Source: Wenzhouxiangella sp.
GTDB lineage: Bacteria > Pseudomonadota > Gammaproteobacteria > Xanthomonadales > Wenzhouxiangellaceae
Reading direction: 5' to 3'
Assembly (NCBI GenBank): GCA_007116585.1
Contig: SKIE01000345.1
Coordinates: 1 to 5,249 of the forward strand
DNA length: 5,249 bases
Below are positions 1-5,249 of this stretch, piece by piece. The first letter of the stretch is position 1, and each line of letters begins with the position of its first letter. Both the position numbers and the translations under genes were made by a program. The notes under the pieces were generated by a model, which did not search any database, was not told the DNA's origin, and saw only the letters and a program-made list of their open reading frames with translations.

Positions 1-2
1 GC

Positions 3-587
3 CAGTTGCTCACTGCCACCGATCTGCTGGCGTTGCAGCATGTTCAGATGGATGCTGCCGGCCTTGGCCCTTTCTGGCCCGTGGTCGAACACGCCATCCT
101 GCGGCCGGATGAAGACAGCGACTTTTCCATCGCTGCCGGCCTGGAGGCCCGCTGGCAGCCTGGGGAACAGGAGATACTAATCCGCTTCCAGACCTTTGAC
201 GAACTGGCGCAACCACCCGAAGGGTACGCGCTCTGGCAGCGGTCGTTCCGAACGCTGACAGCGCTGCTGGACAGCCATGGAATGAAATGGCGGGTGGCCT
301 GCGGCCCGGACGTGCGGCTGGAAGAGCACGGCCGTCTGGCGATCCACCTCGCCGGCAACTGGCAGGGGGATGGTGCGGCGGTGACCGAACAGCATGATCC
401 GGACACCGGCCTGATCGCATGGACCGTGGCGACAGACGGGCAGCTGACCCACTACTACCCGCTGGACGCCGGCACCGCGCAATTGCAAAAACAGGCCCTT
501 ATCCAGCGCCATGGCCGGATCGAACGCCCTGAACTTCTGCAGTTCTGCCCCGAGTCTTTCCGCCTGCTTCCGGTCCGCCGCGCATGA
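3..587 (+). CDS. Unrecognised soluble protein, probably 5'-partial, first gene of the SET/xthA operon
   Basis: I do not recognise this family and give no function. The frame is open to the left edge of the window, so the true start may lie outside. Inside the window the possible starts are a TTG at 6 (193 residues) and an ATG at 48 (179 residues), neither with a visible Shine-Dalgarno. The product looks like a globular cytoplasmic protein: no signal peptide, no hydrophobic membrane stretch, no cysteine motif. It is rich in Trp and acidic residues, with amphipathic strand-like stretches such as EILIRFQTFDEL and LIAWTVATDGQLTHYYPL, and a basic end (LLPVRRA). That it is a real gene is supported by its TGA (585-587) overlapping the ATG of the SET gene in ATGA, which suggests translational coupling and a shared role or shared expression. 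Confidence 0.75.
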   Translation, partial: QLLTATDLLALQHVQMDAAGLGPFWPVVEHAILRPDEDSDFSIAAGLEARWQPGEQEILIRFQTFDELAQPPEGYALWQRSFRTLTALLDSHGMKWRVACGPDVRLEEHGRLAIHLAGNWQGDGAAVTEQHDPDTGLIAWTVATDGQLTHYYPLDAGTAQLQKQALIQRHGRIERPELLQFCPESFRLLPVRRA

Positions 588-943
588 AAAAACGGTCGAA
601 ACCGGGGCGCAAGCGCGCTTATGACGACAACCCCCTCGCGTACGTGGCAGGCTCGCCCATCCACGGTCGCGGCCTGTTTGCCCGCCGCGAAATCGAAGTC
701 GACGAATACATCGGCTCCTACCGTGGCCGCGCCACCCAGACCAACGGCATGCACGTGCTTTGGATCTGGAACGAAGCGCGCGACCGTTGGGAAGGCATTG
801 ACGGCAAGAACGAGATGCGCTTCCTCAACCACTCCGACACGCCCAACGCCGACTGGTGGGGCGAGGACCTGTACGCCATCCGACCGATTGCGGCCGACGA
901 AGAGATCACCTTCGACTACGGCTGGAACGACGAAGAAGAATAG
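584..943 (+). CDS. Minimal SET-domain protein (putative protein-lysine methyltransferase)
   Basis: SET enzymes transfer a methyl group from S-adenosylmethionine to lysine side chains of proteins; the substrate here cannot be told from sequence. At 119 residues it is almost only a SET domain. The N-terminal SET motif SPIHGRGLFA is at residues 24-33, followed by Y46-R-G. The cofactor/pseudoknot motif RFLNHSDTPNA is at 79-89 (N82, H83) and EEITFDYGW at 106-114, with Y112 as the likely catalytic Tyr. The usual NHSC cysteine is Asp85 and there is no post-SET cysteine cluster, so the zinc-bound post-SET part is absent. Residues 1-11 are strongly basic (MKKRSKPGRKR) and the tail is acidic (NDEEE). 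The ATG overlaps the upstream stop and has no Shine-Dalgarno, so reinitiation is likely. The xthA start follows 24 bases later. The SET fold assignment is firm; catalytic activity is inferred. Confidence 0.9.
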   Translation: MKKRSKPGRKRAYDDNPLAYVAGSPIHGRGLFARREIEVDEYIGSYRGRATQTNGMHVLWIWNEARDRWEGIDGKNEMRFLNHSDTPNADWWGEDLYAIRPIAADEEITFDYGWNDEEE

Positions 944-955
944 ATTTTGCGCCCC

Positions 956-961
956 AAAGGA
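956..961 (+). promoter_or_regulatory. Ribosome binding site of xthA
   Basis: AAAGGA lies six bases before the ATG at 968. It decides the start: an in-frame TTG at 947 would add seven residues ahead of the conserved MKIASWNVNS opening but has no such site. It is the only clear Shine-Dalgarno before a gene in this window. Confidence 0.75.
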
Positions 962-967
962 TACCCA

Positions 968-1738
968 ATGAAAATCGCCAGCTGGAACGTCAACTCACTC
1001 AAGGTCAGGCTGCCGCAGGTACTGGATTGGCTCGAGCACCAGCGGCCCAACGTGCTCGGTCTGCAGGAAACCAAGCTCACCGACGACAAATTTCCGGCTG
1101 ACGCCTTTCGCGAGCTCGGCTACCAGGTGAGCTTCAGCGGCCAACCGACCTACAACGGCGTGGCCCTGATTTCGGGCGGGGAACAAACCGAGCTGGTTCG
1201 CAGCATCCCCGATTTCGAGGACGAGCAGAAGCGGGTCATCGCGGCCACCATCAACGGCGTGCGGGTGGTCAACCTTTACGTGGTCAACGGGCAGGAAGTC
1301 GGCAGCGAGAAGTTCGCCTACAAACTGGCCTGGCTGGAAGCGGTCACACGCTGGATCGAGCAGGAGCGCAGCCGGAACGATCGCCTTGTAGTAATGGGCG
1401 ATTTCAACATCGCGCCCGACGATCGCGATGTCTACGATCCGGCCGCCTGGCACGAAAAGATATTGTGCTCAACGCCTGAGCGCGAGGCGTTGCAGCGTCT
1501 GCTGGATCTAGGCCTGCACGACAGTTTCCGCCTGTTCGACCAGGCCGAAGCCGTCTTTTCCTGGTGGGACTACAGAGCGGCCATGTTCCGGCGCGGACTC
1601 GGCCTGCGCATCGACCTGGTGTTGTGTTCAGACGCGCTCAAAGCAGCCTGCACCACCAGTTACGTGGACAAGGAGCCGCGCCGGCTGGAGCGGCCTTCGG
1701 ATCATGCTCCGGCAGTGGCCGAGTTCGATCTGGGCTGA
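968..1738 (+). CDS. xthA: Exodeoxyribonuclease III / AP endonuclease (XthA)
   Basis: This enzyme of base excision repair cleaves DNA 5' of abasic sites, removes 3' blocking groups and degrades duplex DNA 3' to 5', using a divalent metal. The 256-residue product (E. coli XthA is 268) has every landmark of the exonuclease III/EEP fold. SWNVNSLKVRL is at 5-15 (N7), LQETK at 32-36 (metal ligand E34) and YNGVALIS at 62-69. Y104 sits in YVVNG, where many relatives have YxPNG or YFPQG. GDFN is at 144-147 (D145, N147), SWWDYR at 198-203, LRID at 213-216 (D216) and PSDHAP at 243-248 (D245, H246). The ATG at 968 is chosen for its Shine-Dalgarno and the family N-terminus. It is probably cotranscribed with the SET gene 24 bases upstream, and a stem-loop follows the stop by five bases. 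No catalytic residue is missing. Confidence 0.97.
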   Translation: MKIASWNVNSLKVRLPQVLDWLEHQRPNVLGLQETKLTDDKFPADAFRELGYQVSFSGQPTYNGVALISGGEQTELVRSIPDFEDEQKRVIAATINGVRVVNLYVVNGQEVGSEKFAYKLAWLEAVTRWIEQERSRNDRLVVMGDFNIAPDDRDVYDPAAWHEKILCSTPEREALQRLLDLGLHDSFRLFDQAEAVFSWWDYRAAMFRRGLGLRIDLVLCSDALKAACTTSYVDKEPRRLERPSDHAPAVAEFDLG

Positions 1739-1743
1739 ACAGG

Positions 1744-1773
1744 CCCGGCCGCGGAATGATCACCGCGGCCGGG
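1744..1773 (+). terminator. Stem-loop between convergent genes, probable terminator
   Basis: CCCGGCCGCGG (1744-1754) and CCGCGGCCGGG (1763-1773) form a perfect 11-bp stem around an 8-base loop. It starts five bases after the xthA stop and ends 28 bases from the stop of the convergent glutaredoxin gene, so it could serve both strands. Neither side has a proper T run (only TATTGCAAT follows on the + strand), so intrinsic termination may be weak, and it may act mainly as an mRNA 3'-end stabiliser or with Rho. Confidence 0.6.
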
Positions 1774-1801
1774 TATTGCAATGCTGCACCGCTCGGACGT
1801 T

Positions 1802-2704
1802 TCAGGACAACAGTGCCTGAACCCCACCTTCCAGGTTGTACACCGACTTGAACCCCTGCTTGCGATAGTGCTCGGCAACTGCCTGGCTCGAAACACCCAC
1901 GTTGCACAGGAAGACCAGCGGCATCTCCGTATCGGCTTCCTTGAGTTCGGCCATCAGCGCTGCATCCAGCGGGCGGGCAAAGTCCAGCGGATAACTGCTG
2001 CGATCAACCTCTGAGCGGGTATCGACGACCATGATGCGTTCGCCCGAGTTCATGCGCTCCTGCAGCTCCGACGGTGTCATCTGCCGCACCGGCGGCGGCG
2101 CCCCCGGCAAATCCAGCTTCAGGCCTTCGCCCTGCACGGTTTCCACCCAGTCGATCCTGGCGCCCTTGGCCCGCTGGGCAGACGCCAGATCCATCAGAAT
2201 GGTAATGCCGGCCGCTTCGGTGGCGATCTCATGGCCCTCGCGCGGGCCGATGTTGAAATTGGCGTCCCAGTCCGAGGCGATAGAAAAATGCAGACACTGA
2301 CCGGGATATCCCTCGAGAAACTCGCGGATCTTGGCCGCCGCCTTGTCGCTGATCTCGATCTCCGGCGGCGTGCGATCCGGCTTTTCAAGGCCGAGCATGT
2401 CGTGCAACTCACCGGCGTTGAACATCTCGGTGACGATGTCACAGCCGCCCACGAGTTCTCCCTTGATGTAGAGCTGCGGGATGGTCGGCCAGTTGCCGAA
2501 CACCTTGATGCCTTCACGAATAGTCTCGTCTTCGAGCACATTGAAAGCGGCGAAGTTATCTCCGAGCAGGGTGTCGAGCATGCCGGCGGCCTTGGCCGAA
2601 AACCCGCACTGGGGCATTTTCGGCGTTCCCTTCATGTACAGCACAACGTCGTGAGAGCCGATCTGCTGCTCGATACGGTCTTTCAGGGCTGGGTCAAGAG
2701 TCAT
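1802..2704 (-). CDS. grxD: Grx4-type monothiol glutaredoxin fused to A-type-carrier-like and rhodanese domains
   Basis: CGFS glutaredoxins bind a [2Fe-2S] cluster with glutathione and take part in Fe-S cluster transfer and iron homeostasis in the cytoplasm. Domain 1 (about residues 1-107) has K25, the CGFS active site at 33-36, WPTIPQLY at 72-79 and GGCDI at 86-90, all expected for the family. Domain 2 (about 113-205) resembles HesB/IscA/ErpA (DWVETVQGEGLKLDLPGAP matches the end of that domain), but the C...CxC cluster ligands are gone; only C137 is present. Domain 3 (about 207-300) is a rhodanese, with VVDTRSE at 226-232 and the loop CNVGVSS at 267-273, C267 being the likely persulfide cysteine. 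E. coli GrxD (about 115 residues) has only domain 1; I recall the three-part form from Xanthomonadaceae. An in-frame TGA three codons upstream fixes the ATG as the earliest start; the Shine-Dalgarno is weak. Transcribed alone, divergent from alaA. Confidence 0.93.
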   Translation of the reverse strand: MTLDPALKDRIEQQIGSHDVVLYMKGTPKMPQCGFSAKAAGMLDTLLGDNFAAFNVLEDETIREGIKVFGNWPTIPQLYIKGELVGGCDIVTEMFNAGELHDMLGLEKPDRTPPEIEISDKAAAKIREFLEGYPGQCLHFSIASDWDANFNIGPREGHEIATEAAGITILMDLASAQRAKGARIDWVETVQGEGLKLDLPGAPPPVRQMTPSELQERMNSGERIMVVDTRSEVDRSSYPLDFARPLDAALMAELKEADTEMPLVFLCNVGVSSQAVAEHYRKQGFKSVYNLEGGVQALLS

Positions 2705-2709
2705 GTAAA

Positions 2710-2726
2710 TTCAAATCCGGATTGAA
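2710..2726. promoter_or_regulatory. Dyad just upstream of the glutaredoxin start
   Basis: TTCAAATCCGGATTGAA contains the perfect palindrome AATCCGGATT (2714-2723), flanked by TTC and GAA with one extra A (2713) on the left. It lies five bases ahead of the glutaredoxin ATG on the minus strand and covers the place where its Shine-Dalgarno should be. It could be an operator or a small 5'-UTR hairpin that limits ribosome access. The symmetry is seen; the function is inferred. Confidence 0.35.
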
Positions 2727-2742
2727 GTGGTCCTGTTTCGAT

Positions 2743-2771
2743 ATTGTCGGGTCTTGAGTAACCACAATCAA
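2743..2771 (-). promoter_or_regulatory. Candidate sigma-70 promoter of the glutaredoxin fusion gene
   Basis: Read on the minus strand, TTGATT (2771-2766) and GACAAT (2748-2743) are separated by exactly 17 bases; each matches its consensus hexamer at four of six positions. The implied start of transcription, near 2736, would give a 5' leader of about 30 bases that includes the dyad at 2710-2726. The location in the AT-richer half of the divergent intergenic region supports it. No experimental evidence is available from sequence alone. Confidence 0.4.
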
Positions 2772-2780
2772 GCTTTTACG

Positions 2781-2821
2781 CTGGAGAAGGCGCGGCTTCT
2801 GCGATATTCTGGAGAATTATC
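2781..2821. promoter_or_regulatory. Cluster of AGAA/TTCT repeats upstream of alaA, possible operator and promoter
   Basis: The 8-mer CTGGAGAA occurs twice (2781-2788 and 2809-2816). AGAAG (2785-2789) and CTTCT (2796-2800) form one inverted repeat. GATATTCTGGAGAATTATC (2803-2821) is a second, with arms matching except for one extra base. The two TTCT copies start 10 bases apart, one helical turn. The AT-rich end offers weak -10 candidates (GATATT 2803-2808, AATTAT 2815-2820), but I find no convincing -35 at proper spacing, as might be expected for an activator-dependent promoter. The alaA ATG lies 18 bases beyond the cluster. Confidence 0.35.
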
Positions 2822-2839
2822 AAGTTGCCGTAGCGGCCG

Positions 2840-4099
2840 ATGTCGACCATGAAACCATCTTTCCGCCCCGCCAGCCGCATCGACCAGGTGCGCTATGAGA
2901 TTCGTGGCGCGCTTGCCCGGCGCGCGCGTGAACTCGACCAGCAGGGGCACGATGTACTGCACCTGAACATCGGTAATCCCGGCGCGTTCGGTTTCAGAAC
3001 ACCGGAAACCATGCGCCGCGCCGTTGTCCGCAATCTGAAATACAGTGAGGCCTATGGGCCGCAAACCGGGATTTTCCCTGCGCGGGAGGCCGTTGCCATG
3101 CAGTTTCAGTCGCGTGGCCTGACCGAGACGCGCTATGACCAGGTCATGATCGGCAACGGCGTGTCCGAACTGGTCGACCTGGTGCTGCGCTCGCTGCTGG
3201 AGCCGGGTGACGAAGTGCTCGTACCCGCACCGGACTATCCGCTGTGGACGGCTGCGGTGGTGCTGAACGGCGGCGAGGCCGTTCACTACCCCTGCCCTGC
3301 ACAGCAACGGTTCTGGCCGGATCTTGAGGCCATGCGCAAGCTGGTTACGCCCAGAACACGGGCGCTGGTCGTGATCAACCCCAACAACCCCACCGGCGCG
3401 GTCTACCCCGAGTCGGTTCTGAGGGAACTGGCAGATTTTGCGGCCGAACACGATCTGATCCTGTTCAGCGATGAAATCTATGACTCCATCTGCTACGACG
3501 AAGCCCGCTTCGTGCCCATGGCCCCGCTGGCCGGCGATACCCTGTGCGTCAGCTTCGGCGGCCTGTCCAAGGTGTATCGGGCCTGCGGCTGGCGCGTGGG
3601 CTGGGCGGTGTTTACCGGCGCGCTGGATCGCGCCCAGGACTACATGCTGGCGGTCGAAAAACTGGCCGCGCTCAGGCTGTCGGCAAATGTGCCGGGCCAG
3701 TGGGCGGTGCAGACAGCGCTGGGCGGCTATCAATCCATCGCCGATCTGGTCGCGCCCGGCGGGCGGCTGCACGACTCGCGCCAGGCGGTGATCGACGCCT
3801 GCCAGCGCAGCCGCTTCCTTGATCTGGTCACCCCCATGGGCGCGCTGTACGCCTTCCCGTCGATCAAGCCTGAGTGCATGCCCGACTTCGACGACCATCG
3901 CTTTGCCGCTGAACTGCTGGAGCAAAAGCATCTCCTGATCGTGCCCGGCTCGAGCTTCAATATCGCCGACCGCCACCACTTCCGGATCACCCTACTCCCG
4001 GAAGCCGAGGATCTGGCCATGGCGTTTCGCAAGATTGACGACCTTTTGCATGAACTGGCCGACCGAACCACACCGCTTGCGGTTGCCGAATCACCATGA
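2840..4099 (+). CDS. alaA: Glutamate-pyruvate aminotransferase, AlaA type
   Basis: This PLP enzyme makes alanine from pyruvate with glutamate as amino donor, in the cytoplasm. The 419-residue product (E. coli AlaA is 405) is a complete class I/II fold-type I aminotransferase, and many stretches match my memory of E. coli AlaA closely: LNIGNP (42-47), IGNGVSEL (104-111), VPAPDYPLWTAAV (128-140), NPNNPTGAVY (180-189), SDEIYD (210-215), ANVPGQ (282-287) and QTALGGYQSI (291-300). K244 in GGLSKVYR is the PLP Schiff-base lysine. D211 and Y214 contact the cofactor, and R382 in FRITLLP is the likely substrate-carboxylate arginine. An in-frame TAG three codons upstream of 2840 limits the start; the ATG at 2849 is an alternative, and neither has a clear Shine-Dalgarno. 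The stop overlaps the prlC start. A related substrate preference within the AlaA/AlaC group cannot be excluded. Confidence 0.94.
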   Translation: MSTMKPSFRPASRIDQVRYEIRGALARRARELDQQGHDVLHLNIGNPGAFGFRTPETMRRAVVRNLKYSEAYGPQTGIFPAREAVAMQFQSRGLTETRYDQVMIGNGVSELVDLVLRSLLEPGDEVLVPAPDYPLWTAAVVLNGGEAVHYPCPAQQRFWPDLEAMRKLVTPRTRALVVINPNNPTGAVYPESVLRELADFAAEHDLILFSDEIYDSICYDEARFVPMAPLAGDTLCVSFGGLSKVYRACGWRVGWAVFTGALDRAQDYMLAVEKLAALRLSANVPGQWAVQTALGGYQSIADLVAPGGRLHDSRQAVIDACQRSRFLDLVTPMGALYAFPSIKPECMPDFDDHRFAAELLEQKHLLIVPGSSFNIADRHHFRITLLPEAEDLAMAFRKIDDLLHELADRTTPLAVAESP

Positions 4100-5249
4100 A
4101 CAAACAGACTGGAACCGATAACCCTCTGCTGGCCGAGGGGCTGCCGAAATTTGCCGATATCAAGCCCGAGCACGCCCTGCCGGCGCTGGAACATTGCCTG
4201 GCTGCCTACCGCAAGGTGATCGATCAGATCACCTCGGCCTCAGCGCCGGACTTTGCGGCCGTTGTCGAGGCCGAAAGCCTGACCGACAACGCCGTATCCC
4301 GCGTCTGGTCCACCGTTTCGCACTTGCACGGCGTGCTCAACACCCCGGAGTGGCGCGAGACCTACCGCGAATGCCTGGCTCCAATGACCCGGTTTCATAC
4401 CGAGCGCAGCCAGAACCAGGCCCTGTTCGAGGCTTACCGTGCGCTGAGCGAGCGCGAGGAATTCAGCCAGCAGACCGCTGCCATGCAGGCCAGTATCCGT
4501 CATGAGCTGATTGACTTCCGCGCCGGCGGCGTCGAACTACCGGCCAACCAGCGCCAGCGCATGGCCGAAGTCCAGCTGCGGCTGTCAGAGCTGAGCAACC
4601 AGTTCGGCAACCAGGTGCTGGACGCAACCGAGGCCTATAGCGAGCACTTCACTCAGCCCGAAGCGCTGTCCGGGCTGCCGGACGACGAGCTGGCGCTGTT
4701 GGCCGGAATGGCAGAACGGGCCGAAAAACCCGGCCACATGGCCAACCTGAGCCATCCGGCCTACCGCGCGATTGTGACCTATGCCGATGACCGCGCCCTG
4801 CGCGAGCGTTTCTATCGGGCCCATGCCAGCCGCGCCTCCGACACCGGGCCCAATGGTGGCCAGTTTGACAACTCCGCACATATCGCCGAAATCCTGGCCC
4901 TGCGCCATGAGCGTGCACGCCTGCTCGGATACGCCAGCTTCGCCGAACTGCAACTGGCCCGACGCATGGCCGAAAGCCCGGCAGCCATCGAAAGCTTTTT
5001 GCTCGACCTGGCCGCACGCGCGCGCGAGCCGGCTCGCCGGCAGCTTGAGGAGCTGGAAGCCTTTGCCGCAGAGCTGGGTGCCCAAACACCGCTACAGCCC
5101 TGGGATATTCCCTACTGCAGCGAGAAGCTTCGCACTCAATCGATTGGCATCAACAGCGAGAAGCTAAAGCCCTGGCTGGCGCTGGACAATGTGCTGGAAG
5201 GGCTGTTTCTCGTTGCCGGCGAGCTGTTCGGGCTGCGCTTCAAGCCGGA
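4096..5249 (+). CDS. prlC: Oligopeptidase A (M3 zinc metallopeptidase), N-terminal 384 residues, cut by window edge
   Basis: Oligopeptidase A degrades short peptides in the cytoplasm, including released signal peptides. I translated the frame codon by codon from ATG 4096 and found no stop or shift to the window end. The start NPLL..GLPKFADIKPEHALPAL (residues 9-30) is the typical PrlC opening. Further family landmarks are VSHLHGVLNTPE (74-85), LRLSELSNQFGNQVLDAT (161-178), SRASDTGPNGG (245-255), DNSAHIAEILALRHERARLL (258-277) and QPWDIPYCSEK (334-344). E. coli PrlC has 680 residues, so a little over half is here; the HEFGH zinc site expected near residue 470 lies outside, so activity cannot be judged. 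The ATG shares ATGA with the alaA stop and lacks a Shine-Dalgarno, which suggests coupled translation. Confidence 0.95.
   Translation, partial: MNKQTGTDNPLLAEGLPKFADIKPEHALPALEHCLAAYRKVIDQITSASAPDFAAVVEAESLTDNAVSRVWSTVSHLHGVLNTPEWRETYRECLAPMTRFHTERSQNQALFEAYRALSEREEFSQQTAAMQASIRHELIDFRAGGVELPANQRQRMAEVQLRLSELSNQFGNQVLDATEAYSEHFTQPEALSGLPDDELALLAGMAERAEKPGHMANLSHPAYRAIVTYADDRALRERFYRAHASRASDTGPNGGQFDNSAHIAEILALRHERARLLGYASFAELQLARRMAESPAAIESFLLDLAARAREPARRQLEELEAFAAELGAQTPLQPWDIPYCSEKLRTQSIGINSEKLKPWLALDNVLEGLFLVAGELFGLRFKP

Noticed and set aside
455..832. Minus-strand open frame of 125 codons across the first two genes
   Set aside because: It overlaps the ATGA junction and the SET motifs on the opposite strand and has no recognisable content.
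947..967. Alternative TTG start for xthA at 947
   Set aside because: It would add seven residues before the conserved MKIASWNVNS and has no ribosome site; AAAGGA at 956-961 is well placed for the ATG at 968.
995..1453. Minus-strand open frame of 152 codons opposite xthA
   Set aside because: It is antisense to conserved catalytic motifs of exonuclease III, with no domain or start signal of its own.
2231..2725. Plus-strand open frame of 164 codons opposite the glutaredoxin fusion
   Set aside because: It is the mirror of the glutaredoxin coding frame; the minus-strand product has clear CGFS and A-type-like domains here and this one has none.
2803..2821. Possible RNA hairpin or riboswitch ahead of alaA
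   Set aside because: The dyad has only a two-base centre, too small for an RNA loop without losing pairs, and the leader is too short for a known riboswitch; a DNA operator is more plausible.
2768..3979. Long minus-strand open frame of 403 codons opposite alaA
   Set aside because: It is fully antisense to a highly conserved aminotransferase, its translation has no recognisable domain and is rich in Gln/His/Arg/Gly as expected of a shadow frame in GC-rich DNA, and it would also cross the regulatory region.
5006..5040. Short CG-rich alternating and palindromic runs inside prlC
   Set aside because: Such runs are expected in GC-rich coding sequence with Arg/Ala/Glu codons, and the protein reads smoothly through them.
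4585..5085. Minus-strand open frame of 166 codons opposite prlC
   Set aside because: It is antisense to a continuous, conserved oligopeptidase A frame, and its composition is that of a shadow.

Overview
The window is GC-rich (about 60% by eye) and almost fully coding, with intact, well conserved housekeeping genes and no sign of mobile elements, tRNA/rRNA genes or CRISPR. The proteins point to a gammaproteobacterium. AlaA- and PrlC-type enzymes read like close relatives of the E. coli proteins. The monothiol glutaredoxin has the three-part glutaredoxin / A-type-carrier-like / rhodanese architecture that I recall from Xanthomonadaceae and relatives. A placement in or near Xanthomonadales/Chromatiales (for example Wenzhouxiangella-like) is an inference from memory, not from a search.

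Left part (1-1738, + strand): a probable three-gene operon. An unrecognised soluble protein (through 587) overlaps by ATGA a minimal 119-residue SET-domain protein lysine methyltransferase homologue (584-943). After 24 bases and a good Shine-Dalgarno comes xthA, exodeoxyribonuclease III/AP endonuclease (968-1738). An 11-bp GC-rich perfect stem (1744-1773) separates this operon from the convergent gene.

Middle (1802-2704, - strand): a 300-residue fusion of CGFS monothiol glutaredoxin, a cysteine-depleted HesB/IscA-like domain and a rhodanese domain, probably serving Fe-S cluster or sulfur/redox homeostasis. It diverges from the next operon across a 135-bp intergenic region (2705-2839). That region holds a plausible minus-strand promoter, a dyad directly upstream of the glutaredoxin start, and a cluster of AGAA/TTCT repeats directly upstream of alaA.

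Right part (2840-5249, + strand): alaA, glutamate-pyruvate aminotransferase, overlaps by ATGA the first 384 codons of prlC, oligopeptidase A, which runs off the right edge before its zinc site. Peptide degradation and alanine/glutamate interconversion are compatible jobs for one transcript.

Nothing here is clearly a new system. The most worthwhile leads are the bacterial mini-SET protein with a basic N-terminal tail, coupled to an orphan gene and to xthA, and the degenerate middle domain of the glutaredoxin fusion.
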